A stretch of 8,141 nt of DNA from an uncultured Collinsella sp. (GTDB lineage: Bacteria > Actinomycetota > Coriobacteriia > Coriobacteriales > Coriobacteriaceae): positions 1 through 8,141 of the forward strand of contig CABSMV010000090.1 in NCBI GenBank assembly GCA_902478935.1. Direction: 5' to 3'. Every line of letters begins with the position of its first letter. Positions within the stretch are counted from its first letter, which is position 1. Both the position numbers and the translations under genes were made by a program. Of this stretch, positions 1 through 4,804 are shown in pieces. Below the pieces are notes generated by a model. The model searched no databases, was not told where the DNA came from, and worked only from the letters and a program-made list of their open reading frames with translations.

Positions 1-698
1 AGAGACAGATACTGCTCGAGGGTCTCCTCTTGGTCGGCGTTATCCTCGATGGCGATGCCGTATTCGTCGAGCTCGGGCTCAGCGAGCTCCTCAGCTTCCG
101 CAGCTTCGGCCTCCTCGGCCTGCGCGGCGGCTTCCTCGGCCTCGCGATCAGCCAGTTCCTCGGCATAGGCGCGACTGCCCAGTACATCGCCACCCAGCGC
201 CGCCTCGTCGGCAGCCGTGAGGTTAGCGGCACGGCGCTCGGCTGTCGCTCGCTCGTCGGCCAATGCGGCTTCGGCCTTGCGCGCCTGCTCGACCTCGTCG
301 TTCCAGGGCAGCTCAGCGCGCTGGCGGGTGGCAGCCTCGGGGCTCAGTACCTCGGCATCCAGATAATTGAGGGCTTCCTCGACGAGCATCTCGGTCTCGG
401 GACGCGGAATGAGTACGCCGGGGGCGCACGCGACGTCGATCATGCGAAACTGCGTGCTGCCGGTGATGTACTGCAGCGGCTCACCCTTGGCGCGGCGGAC
501 GACCGCCGCGTGCATGGTCTCGAGCTGGGCCGCGTCAAGCATCTCGTCCATGCGCATATATAAGTCGATGCGTGCCAGACCCGTGGCTGCGCAGAGCAGC
601 CACTCAGCAGAAAGACGGGGGTGCTCCTCGCCGCGCTCGGCCAGGTACTCCTTGGTCCATTCGAGACAACGCTTGATGGTCCAAATCTCGTTTGCCAT
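1..698 (-). CDS. prmC: Peptide chain release factor N5-glutamine methyltransferase PrmC (HemK), 3'-truncated by window edge, with large insertion
   Basis: PrmC uses S-adenosylmethionine to methylate the glutamine of the GGQ motif in RF1 and RF2, acting in the cytosol. The window holds 232 codons. Residues 1-85 match the helical N-terminal domain (EWLLCAATGLARIDLY near 32-47, GEPLQYITGSTQF at 72-84). They lead into APGVLIPRPETEMLVEEAL at 92-110, the hallmark segment just before the Rossmann fold. In ordinary PrmC the SAM motif I (DLGTGSG type) follows within about 15-20 residues. Here residues 114-232 are instead an Ala/Glu/Asp-rich, probably helical stretch with no stop and no motif I before the edge, so NPPY also lies outside. 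The start is ATG at 698, with GGGGAGGA about 5 nt upstream. The GC-rich third positions continue through the insertion, which suggests real coding sequence rather than a frameshift. Identity is firm; the role of the insertion is unknown. Confidence 0.9.
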   Translation of the reverse strand, partial: MANEIWTIKRCLEWTKEYLAERGEEHPRLSAEWLLCAATGLARIDLYMRMDEMLDAAQLETMHAAVVRRAKGEPLQYITGSTQFRMIDVACAPGVLIPRPETEMLVEEALNYLDAEVLSPEAATRQRAELPWNDEVEQARKAEAALADERATAERRAANLTAADEAALGGDVLGSRAYAEELADREAEEAAAQAEEAEAAEAEELAEPELDEYGIAIEDNADQEETLEQYLS

Positions 699-746
699 GG
701 GGTCCTCCCCTCTTATGCGCCGGGTGGCGCGCGAATGTCGGAGCAG

Positions 747-773
747 ATTGTACGCGAGGGCGGCGCACGACAA
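747..773 (-). promoter_or_regulatory. Candidate promoter of prmC
   Basis: On the minus strand, TTGTCG (773-768) and TACAAT (752-747) resemble -35 and -10 boxes. The spacer is 15 nt, shorter than the usual 16-18. A transcript would start near 740 and give a leader of about 40 nt before the prmC ATG. A promoter here would fit prmC being separated from prfA by terminators. This is motif inspection only. Confidence 0.35.
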
Positions 774-788
774 GGGACGATTGAAGGC

Positions 789-802
789 GATTATCGATAA
801 TC
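789..802. promoter_or_regulatory. Perfect 14-bp palindrome, possible operator upstream of prmC
   Basis: GATTATCGATAATC is a perfect palindrome lying about 16 bp upstream of the candidate prmC -35 box. Beyond it, CATTCGTC occurs twice (839-846 and 861-868), 22 bp apart, which is about two helical turns. This could be a regulator-binding arrangement. No regulator is identified and chance is not excluded. Confidence 0.25.
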
Positions 803-946
803 AGCCCAGAATTTTGCACCGAGCTCGCTCAAAGTGTTCATTCGTCGACGTCTAGATTTGCATTCGTCAAGCTTTTGGCAAGGTTGCCCCAAAACTGACC
901 AATATCTAACCAAACGCTTGCCACATCGCTTGACGCGCGACGCGTT

Positions 947-979
947 AAAAATCATCCCGCGACTTCTCGGACGATTTTT
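947..979. terminator. Weak bidirectional terminator-like dyad
   Basis: AAAAATC (947-953) pairs with GATTTTT (973-979). One mismatch follows, then TCC/GGA closes a loop of about 11 nt. The T run on either strand suggests possible Rho-independent termination, but the GC core is short. Confidence 0.25.
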
Positions 980-1088
980 GGAGCAATATTTTCAATAGCA
1001 GATGAATGCCGTTAATTGCTTTAAGCAGGTAAGCAGCTCAAAGGCCATCAAGACGGATTGAATAACATCTCAAAGCAATGTGCCCAAC

Positions 1089-1118
1089 CTAGTCGTTTAA
1101 GAACGTCCCCAATGACTA
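1089..1118. repeat. Half copy of the GGGGACGTTC palindromic element
   Basis: These 30 bp match 2600-2629 with a single difference (T for C at the 26th base). At 2579-2622 the same sequence is the right arm of a near-perfect 44-bp palindrome. Here the left arm is missing. The remaining sequence can still fold on its own: TAGTCGTT pairs with AATGACTA using one G-T pair. Confidence 0.7.
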
Positions 1119-1153
1119 CATCTAAGGCGCCGCAGGTAGAGGACGGACAGCGA

Positions 1154-1253
1154 GCGACGTCCAGAGCGAACAAGTTGGCATGAAAAAGGCGAGGCATAGA
1201 CCTTCTGGTCATGCCCTGCCTTTTGAATGACAAATTGTCGCTCTGGACGTCGC
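1154..1253. repeat. 100-nt nested hairpin element downstream of prfA (copy 1)
   Basis: The outer arms GCGACGTCCAGAGCGA (1154-1169) and TCGCTCTGGACGTCGC (1238-1253) are perfect 16-bp complements. Pairing continues inward with small bulges (CAA-TTG with TT-AA, then CAT with ATG). It reaches AAAAGGC (1184-1190) against GCCTTTT (1218-1224), then GGCAT-A-GACC with GGTC-ATGCC around a TTCT loop. The whole 100 nt can therefore form one imperfect hairpin. The right part (from 1177) is shared with copy 2 at 2630-2716; the left arm is not. This looks like a mobile or spreading palindromic element that also provides the prfA terminator. Confidence 0.7.
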
Positions 1254-1263
1254 GCAGCGTCGA
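1177..1263 (-). repeat. 87-bp conserved 3' module, copy after prfA
   Basis: This stretch aligns without gaps to 2630-2716 with six differences by my count. Read on the minus strand, it follows the prfA stop and a stop-proximal hairpin. It holds a conserved spacer, including the short palindrome GACAATTTGTC, and then the T-tailed hairpin. Base changes between copies alter both sides of the hairpin stem while keeping it foldable. Confidence 0.8.
1184..1224. terminator. Bidirectional Rho-independent terminator of prfA
   Basis: The AAAAGGC...GCCTTTT stem carries an inner GGCAT/ATGCC plus GACC/GGTC stem capped by TTCT. T runs follow on both strands (TTTT at 1221-1224 on plus; TTTTT from 1187-1183 on minus). 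Read from prfA it ends the transcript well before prmC. Confidence 0.65.
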
Positions 1264-1266
1264 GCC

Positions 1267-1294
1267 GTTACGCGGTTTGGTAAAACCGCGTAAC
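1267..1294. repeat. Perfect 12-bp stem hairpin 3 nt after the prfA stop
   Basis: GTTACGCGGTTT (1267-1278) and AAACCGCGTAAC (1283-1294) are exact complements around a 4-nt loop. No T tract follows directly on the minus strand. It may be a 3'-end stabilising hairpin or part of a two-step terminator with the hairpin at 1184-1224. A hairpin of the same layout but unrelated sequence follows the epimerase gene. Confidence 0.75.
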
Positions 1295-1297
1295 CCA

Positions 1298-2365
1298 CTA
1301 CACAGCCTGCGCCAGCTTCTCGGCTCGCTCGGCGGCGGCGAGTGCCTCGATGACCGTGCCGAGCTGGTCGCCCAGGAGGACGCCGTTGTAGGTGGAGTTG
1401 AAGCCGATACGGTGATCGGTCACGCGGTCCTGGGGCTGGTTGTAGGTACGGATCTTCTCGGAACGATTGCCGTGGCCGATCTGGCTTTGGCGCTCGGCAC
1501 CGAGCTCTGCCTGCTGCTTCTCGAGCTCCATCTCGTACAGACGGGCGCGCAGCATCTGCATGCAGACCTCGCGGTTCTGGATCTGGGAGCGCTGTTCCTG
1601 CGACTGCACCACGGTGTTGGTGGGCAGGTGGGTGATGCGCACGGCGGAGTAGGTGGTGTTAACGCACTGACCGCCAGGGCCGGAGGCGCAGTAGGTGTCG
1701 ATGCGCAGGTCGGACTGGTTGATCTGGACGTCGATTTCCTCGGCCTCGGGAAGTACGGCGACGGTAGCCGTGGAGGTCTGAATGCGACCCTGGGACTCGG
1801 TCTTGGGGACGCGCTGGACGCGGTGCACGCCGGACTCGAACTTCATGACGGAGTAGACGCGGTCGCCCTCGACCTTGAACTCAATGGACTTAAAGCCGCC
1901 GGCCTCGCTGGGGCTGGAATCGAGCACGGTGGTCTTCCAACCGCGCGACTCGCAGAAGCGCTGATACATCTTGTACAGGTCGCCGGCAAAGATGGCCGCC
2001 TCGTCGCCACCGGCGGCGGAGCGAATCTCGACGATGGTGTTCTTGTCGTCGTTGGGGTCGCTCGGGATGAGCATGTACTTAATGTCTTCCTCGAGTTGGG
2101 GAAGCTTGGCCTCGTTTTCGGAGATGTCCATCTGGAGCATCTCCTTCTCATCGGCATCGGTGGTATCGTGGAGCATTTCCTTGGCAGCCTCGATGTCATC
2201 GAGCGCGCCGATGTACTCGCGCGATGCGGCGATGAGGTCGGACTGATGCGCGTACTCCTTGTTGAGACGCGTGAACTCCTTGATATCGGAGGCGACGGCC
2301 GGATCGGAAAGCTTCTTCTCGAGCTCCTCGTAGGCCTTGATGATCTTTTCGAGCTTGTCGCGCAT
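1298..2365 (-). CDS. prfA: Peptide chain release factor 1 (RF1)
   Basis: RF1 reads UAA and UAG stop codons in the ribosomal A site and triggers peptide release. The 355-residue length is normal for the family. The N-terminal helical domain occupies about 1-105. SAAGGDEA at 116-123 starts the class I release factor core. The stop-reading tripeptide of the PxT class is PKT (187-189) inside GVHRVQRVPKTESQGRIQTS, so this is RF1 and not the SPF-type RF2. The catalytic GGQ is at 231-233 within CASGPGGQCVNTTYSAVRIT, and Gln233 is the PrmC target. The Cys and Tyr flanking GGQ differ from the more common His and Asp. The start is ATG at 2365, with AGGAG about 7 nt upstream. prmC is the next gene downstream, separated by terminators and repeats. 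Confidence 0.97.
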   Translation of the reverse strand: MRDKLEKIIKAYEELEKKLSDPAVASDIKEFTRLNKEYAHQSDLIAASREYIGALDDIEAAKEMLHDTTDADEKEMLQMDISENEAKLPQLEEDIKYMLIPSDPNDDKNTIVEIRSAAGGDEAAIFAGDLYKMYQRFCESRGWKTTVLDSSPSEAGGFKSIEFKVEGDRVYSVMKFESGVHRVQRVPKTESQGRIQTSTATVAVLPEAEEIDVQINQSDLRIDTYCASGPGGQCVNTTYSAVRITHLPTNTVVQSQEQRSQIQNREVCMQMLRARLYEMELEKQQAELGAERQSQIGHGNRSEKIRTYNQPQDRVTDHRIGFNSTYNGVLLGDQLGTVIEALAAAERAEKLAQAV

Positions 2366-2487
2366 GACGGGACTCCTTTATATGCGTGAAGGTGAAAATC
2401 GGCAGAATTGATGGGGCGCATGGCGCCACTGCGGGGGTAAGCCCAGCTAGAACATGTCGATCTTCAGATACATGCGCATCCCTTCGC

Positions 2488-2520
2488 GTATGGGGTACAT
2501 AGTTGCGGTCTAACCCATAC
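2488..2520. promoter_or_regulatory. Dyad next to a candidate prfA -10 box
   Basis: GTATGGG (2488-2494) and CCCATAC (2514-2520) are exact complements separated by 19 nt, directly abutting TATCAT on the minus strand (2526-2521). If that box is the -10, the dyad would cover the transcription start, so it could be an operator or a 5' leader hairpin. The assignment is tentative. Confidence 0.25.
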
Positions 2521-2578
2521 ATGATAGCGTGCGCAGGCAAACCTGCATATAACCCGCACGGAATGAGTGGACGCAGCC

Positions 2579-2622
2579 GTTGGGGACGTTCCTTAACGAC
2601 TAGTCGTTTAAGAACGTCCCCA
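2579..2622. repeat. 44-bp near-perfect palindrome (GGGGACGTTC family)
   Basis: Two 21-nt arms flank a central TA; 19 of 21 positions pair, starting TTGGGGACGTTC and ending GAACGTCCCCAA. A second fold is possible using CTAGTCGTT (2600-2608) with AACGACTAG (2622-2630), and the two folds exclude each other. The right arm recurs alone at 1089-1118. The element abuts the 87-bp module at 2630, where copy 1 of that module instead has its own complementary left arm. Confidence 0.8.
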
Positions 2623-2629
2623 ACGACTA

Positions 2630-2716
2630 GGCATGAAAAAGGCAAGGCATAGACCTTCTGGTCATACCTTGCCTTTTGAATGACAAATTGTCGCTCTGGG
2701 TGGCGCGCAGCGTCGA
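2630..2716 (-). repeat. 87-bp conserved 3' module, copy after the epimerase gene
   Basis: This is the counterpart of 1177-1263 (six differences, no gaps). It sits 5 nt beyond the stop-proximal hairpin of the epimerase gene on the minus strand. It lacks the complementary left arm seen at 1154-1169, because the GGGGACGTTC palindrome takes that place. It contains the T-tailed hairpin at 2637-2677. Confidence 0.8.
2637..2677. terminator. Bidirectional Rho-independent terminator after the epimerase gene
   Basis: AAAAGGCAAGG (2637-2647) pairs over 11 bp with CCTTGCCTTTT (2667-2677). An inner GACC-TTCT-GGTC hairpin caps the stem. T runs occur on both strands. It separates the epimerase transcript from prfA. 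Confidence 0.7.
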
Positions 2717-2721
2717 CCGGC

Positions 2722-2743
2722 CCGCCGTTCGTCAGAACGGCGG
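2722..2743. repeat. Perfect 9-bp stem hairpin 5 nt after the epimerase stop
   Basis: CCGCCGTTC (2722-2730) and GAACGGCGG (2735-2743) are exact complements around GTCA. The architecture matches the hairpin after prfA (perfect stem, 4-nt loop, within 5 nt of the stop, followed by the 87-bp module), but the stem sequence is unrelated. Confidence 0.7.
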
Positions 2744-2748
2744 AACCT

Positions 2749-3642
2749 CTAGAGCAAAGTGACGCTAAAGCTGCGGACGTCCGTCTCGCCCGGCGCCAGC
2801 GTAATGGTGTTGGCCTTGTGCTCAAAAACGTCGTCCTCGGTGTCCATGGTGGTGTGACCGGTCCAAGGCTCGAGTGCCACAAACGGAGCGTCGTTGGCGG
2901 CAGACCACACGCCAATGTACTTAAAGCCCTCAAAGTCGATCTTGACGCCGTGGCCCGACTTGCGGCCGCGCAGCGTGAGCGTGGAGCCCGGAGTATCGGT
3001 GAACATGATGGCATCGTTATCGAAGCTGCGGTGCGTGATGGGCAGCACGTCAGAGTTATCGGGCGCCTTGTAGCTGCCCTCAAACGTCATAAGACCGTCG
3101 GGCGTGATGATGGGGGCCTCGTTGGTCCAAGCCTCGGTAAATGCCAGCTCGTAATCCTCGAACGCCTCGTCCTCGGCACCGGGAGCAGGTACGTTAAATG
3201 CGGGGTGGCCGCCCACCGAGAACGGCAGGTCCACGTCGCCGGTATTGGTGACGGCAAAGGTCTGGGTAAGTGTGGCGTCACCAGTCAGGGCATAGGTCAT
3301 GTTGAGCTTAAAGTGGAACGGAAAGGCCTTGAGCGACTCGGGCGTGTCGGTGATCTCGTACGTTACCGAGGAGCCGTCCTCCGAAACCTCGACCAGCTTG
3401 TGCTCGACGATGCGCGCGAGGCCGTGGCGCGGCATCTCGCAGGTGCCAGCCGCAGACGTCGCCGTGTTGTTGCGCAGCGAGCCCACAATGGGGAACAGGA
3501 TGGGCGCATGCTTGCCCCAAAAGGCGGGGTCGCCCTGCCACAGATACTCGTTGCCGTTGAGGGCAAGGCTCGTGAGCTGGGCGCCCATGGAATCGATGGC
3601 CGCGGTGAGGCTGCCGCGCTTGATGGTAGTGACGGTAGACAT
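2749..3642 (-). CDS. Aldose 1-epimerase family protein (LacX/YeaD-like mutarotase)
   Basis: This is a predicted cytosolic galactose-mutarotase-fold protein that interconverts sugar anomers or hexose-6-phosphate anomers; the substrate cannot be read from the sequence. It has 297 residues, typical for the LacX-like branch. Visible family signatures are LWQGDPAFWGKHAPILFPIVG at 34-54 (key residues W35, H45, P51), PRHGLAR with His73, VGGHPAFNVP with His146, and ALEPWTG with Glu258. The two histidines and the glutamate fit the acid/base residues of the fold. The start chosen is ATG at 3642, with GGAGG about 7 nt upstream; an in-frame ATG at 3666 has no comparable site and overlaps leader sequence. 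It lies 79 bp downstream of an unknown membrane protein gene on the same strand and ends in a hairpin-plus-terminator module. No sugar operon surrounds it. Confidence 0.88.
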   Translation of the reverse strand: MSTVTTIKRGSLTAAIDSMGAQLTSLALNGNEYLWQGDPAFWGKHAPILFPIVGSLRNNTATSAAGTCEMPRHGLARIVEHKLVEVSEDGSSVTYEITDTPESLKAFPFHFKLNMTYALTGDATLTQTFAVTNTGDVDLPFSVGGHPAFNVPAPGAEDEAFEDYELAFTEAWTNEAPIITPDGLMTFEGSYKAPDNSDVLPITHRSFDNDAIMFTDTPGSTLTLRGRKSGHGVKIDFEGFKYIGVWSAANDAPFVALEPWTGHTTMDTEDDVFEHKANTITLAPGETDVRSFSVTLL

Positions 3643-3663
3643 GCTACTTCCTCCAAAAGTAAA

Positions 3664-3684
3664 CAATAGTGTCGAGGGCTATTG
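3664..3684. promoter_or_regulatory. Small dyad upstream of the epimerase gene
   Basis: CAATAG (3664-3669) and CTATTG (3679-3684) are exact complements around a 9-nt loop, 21 bp upstream of the epimerase start codon. On the minus strand TTTACTTTT follows, so it could be a weak terminator of the upstream gene, an operator, or a leader hairpin. CTATTG also ends the upstream coding region. Confidence 0.25.
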
Positions 3685-3721
3685 TCCCACTCTTGGCGGC
3701 GGGGTTGAGCGACAGGCGCAG

Positions 3722-4591
3722 TTATTGAGCAATAGCGTAAAGGTCAAACCCGCCCTGCGGAGTGCTATCGACCGTATCGGGCGCCTGCGAGTTAAAGCTC
3801 ACGGGAACCATGCGCTTTGAGGCGCGGAAGCGCGTGCCGTCGGTGGCGACGGGCGGTTCGTCGACGGTGAGCTCGTAGTCGCCGGGCTTGAGCTCGATGC
3901 CGTCACCAGCGGAATTGACGTATTGATACTCGTCAATCGTCTGCCCTTTGAGCGTACGCCCCACGATGTGGATGAGCATTTGGCTGTCGCCACGCGCGGT
4001 GTCCCACATCGCGCCGTCCTTGACCTCGACCGACACATGTACCGAGCGCGTGCGGCTGAGCGATTGCTCGACAGACATCTCGACCTTGGCGGCGTCTTGA
4101 CGCTGCTGCTCGACATGGCTCCAAACGCTACCGATTGCCGAGCAGGCGATAACGCCGGCCATGAAGGCGATGAGGATGGGGCCGAGCGGAGAACGGCGGC
4201 CCGCGTCTTCCTCACGAGCCAGGTCGGGGCGATGCGTGGGCGCAGGCGCCTGGGCGCCTTGCGCGGGCACGTCGAGAATGCTGAAGGATGCCGTGCTGTC
4301 GGGGTCGATGGTGTGACGCGGCTGCGGGATCTTTGCCGGCGAGATGGACATGTCCGCCGGCTCACCGAGTGTGGCCGTGGCATCGGCCTTAGCCTCATCG
4401 GCCTCGGCTTGGGCCCAAGCCTGCTCAAAGGTCAGGGGCTCGGCGGCATCGGAGGCGGCATCAGGCTCGACAGCGGCATCGTTGCCGGTCTCGTCCTCGT
4501 CGCTCGACACGTCACGCGACGCGGGCTCGTCCCACTCCTCGTCCGGAGCCTCGCCCTCGCTATACCACCATTCAAAGTTATCGATATCCAT
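3722..4591 (-). CDS. Single-pass membrane protein with acidic N-terminus and extracytoplasmic beta-rich domain, unknown function
   Basis: I do not recognise this 289-residue protein. Residues 1-130 are strongly acidic and low in complexity (Glu/Asp/Ala), with a Trp-rich start (FEWWYSEGE) and later proline-rich stretches. Residues 132-133 (RR) precede one hydrophobic helix at about 136-158 (PLGPILIAFMAGVIACSAIG). Basic residues before the helix and the acidic tail inside suggest an N-in, C-out topology. Residues 159-180 look helical. Residues 182-270 look like a beta sandwich, with VHVSVEVKDG and GIELKPGDYELTV resembling transthyretin or carboxypeptidase-regulatory-like folds. No lipobox, LPXTG or enzyme motif is seen. 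The start is ATG at 4591; the AAGGGG Shine-Dalgarno overlaps a GGGGCGCCCC palindrome. It may be co-transcribed with the epimerase gene. A surface or envelope role is inference. Confidence 0.8.
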   Translation of the reverse strand: MDIDNFEWWYSEGEAPDEEWDEPASRDVSSDEDETGNDAAVEPDAASDAAEPLTFEQAWAQAEADEAKADATATLGEPADMSISPAKIPQPRHTIDPDSTASFSILDVPAQGAQAPAPTHRPDLAREEDAGRRSPLGPILIAFMAGVIACSAIGSVWSHVEQQRQDAAKVEMSVEQSLSRTRSVHVSVEVKDGAMWDTARGDSQMLIHIVGRTLKGQTIDEYQYVNSAGDGIELKPGDYELTVDEPPVATDGTRFRASKRMVPVSFNSQAPDTVDSTPQGGFDLYAIAQ

Positions 4592-4593
4592 AC

Positions 4594-4603
4594 GGGGCGC
4601 CCC
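4594..4603. promoter_or_regulatory. Palindrome overlapping the ribosome binding site of the membrane protein gene
   Basis: GGGGCGCCCC is a perfect 10-bp palindrome ending two bases before the ATG. It contains the GGGG of the only Shine-Dalgarno-like sequence. It might lower translation by self-pairing between transcripts or serve as a binding site. A stable intramolecular hairpin is unlikely because there is no loop. Confidence 0.3.
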
Positions 4604-4632
4604 TTAGGCCTCGCAAATAAACACTCGCTAGT

Positions 4633-4638
4633 CTTATA
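4633..4638 (-). promoter_or_regulatory. Candidate -10 box for the membrane protein gene
   Basis: TATAAG on the minus strand lies about 42 bp upstream of the ATG at 4591. No convincing -35 lies 16-18 bp further upstream. It is the best -10-like hexamer in the leader. Confidence 0.25.
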
Positions 4639-4677
4639 CCCCCAGACGGCACCGAAGCTCACCCGCGCCGGACACGA

Positions 4678-4742
4678 AAACCGTCACAACATTCGACGCT
4701 TTTCCTCGATTTCGAGATTTTCATCGAATGTTGTGACGGTTT
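4678..4742. repeat. 65-bp inverted repeat with perfect 19-bp arms in a divergent promoter region
   Basis: AAACCGTCACAACATTCGA (4678-4696) and its exact complement (4724-4742) enclose 27 nt. Those contain a further CTCG/CGAG hairpin (4705-4716) flanked by TTTT tracts. It lies between two divergent genes, so it terminates neither of them. It is more likely a dispersed palindromic element or a control region for both promoters. Confidence 0.8.
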
Positions 4743-4762
4743 AGGCTACTGGCCGGCAGTGC

Positions 4763-4795
4763 AATGTGACAAAGGGACTGCCCCTTCCTCACATT
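4763..4795. repeat. Degraded copy of the TGTGACAAAGGGAC palindrome
   Basis: The left arm AATGTGACAAAGGGAC is identical to that at 6691-6706. The right arm differs from a perfect complement at three positions (CCCC and CCT changes). An in-frame ATG for the transporter frame falls inside this repeat (4766), which argues against that start. Confidence 0.75.
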
Positions 4796-4804
4796 CTGTT
4801 AGAG

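Larger units (their letters stand above)
699..1297. other. 599-bp gene-free spacer between prfA and prmC
   Basis: I find no credible gene here. The stretch holds, in plus order: the prmC leader and promoter candidate (699-773); a 14-bp palindrome (789-802); a weak dyad TTTTGG/CCAAAA around 873-895; an AT-rich dyad AAAAATC/GATTTTT (947-979) that could act as a weak terminator; an unassigned AT-richer section (980-1088); a 30-bp half element shared with 2600-2629 (1089-1118); a long nested hairpin (1154-1253); and a perfect hairpin just after the prfA stop (1267-1294). The base composition of about 800-1090 is visibly more AT-rich than the genes. A 61-codon reading frame at 1048-1233 consists of repeat sequence and is not called. 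Confidence 0.7.
2366..2748. other. 383-bp spacer between the epimerase gene and prfA
   Basis: There is no credible gene here. From the prfA side (minus strand) it holds the leader with AGGAG at about 2372-2376, a GGCGC/GCGCC dyad near 2415-2427, and a GTATGGG/CCCATAC dyad (2488-2520). A TATCAT box (2526-2521) follows that could be a prfA -10, without a good -35, and then a small GCAGG/CCTGC hairpin. The remainder holds the GGGGACGTTC palindrome (2579-2622), the 87-bp module (2630-2716) and the stop-proximal hairpin (2722-2743). The prfA promoter must lie here if the terminator works, but I cannot place it confidently. Confidence 0.6.

Noticed and set aside
30..563. Plus-strand open frame of 177 codons opposite prmC
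   Set aside because: It is a shadow of the PrmC insertion. The minus strand carries recognisable PrmC motifs in continuous frame with a good ribosome site.
1048..1233. Small minus-strand frame of 61 codons between prfA and prmC
   Set aside because: It is built from the half palindrome and the hairpin element. Part of its peptide (GDVLKRL) reappears at 2600-2620 only because the DNA is repeated.
1211..2389. Long plus-strand open frame of 392 codons opposite prfA
   Set aside because: It is the antisense of prfA in GC-rich DNA. It encodes Leu/Gly/Val-rich sequence with no recognisable domain, has no ribosome site, and starts within the repeat region.
1089..2716. Possible CRISPR-like or tandem repeat array
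   Set aside because: The repeats occur in only two copies about 1.5 kb apart with a gene between them, without regular spacers.
2680..3669. Plus-strand open frame of 329 codons opposite the epimerase gene
   Set aside because: It mirrors a clearly coding gene and starts inside the 87-bp repeat. No motif and no Shine-Dalgarno.
3923..4744. Plus-strand open frame of 273 codons opposite the membrane protein gene
   Set aside because: Arg/Gly-rich antisense product that ends inside the 65-bp inverted repeat. The minus-strand frame has a sensible membrane topology and start.
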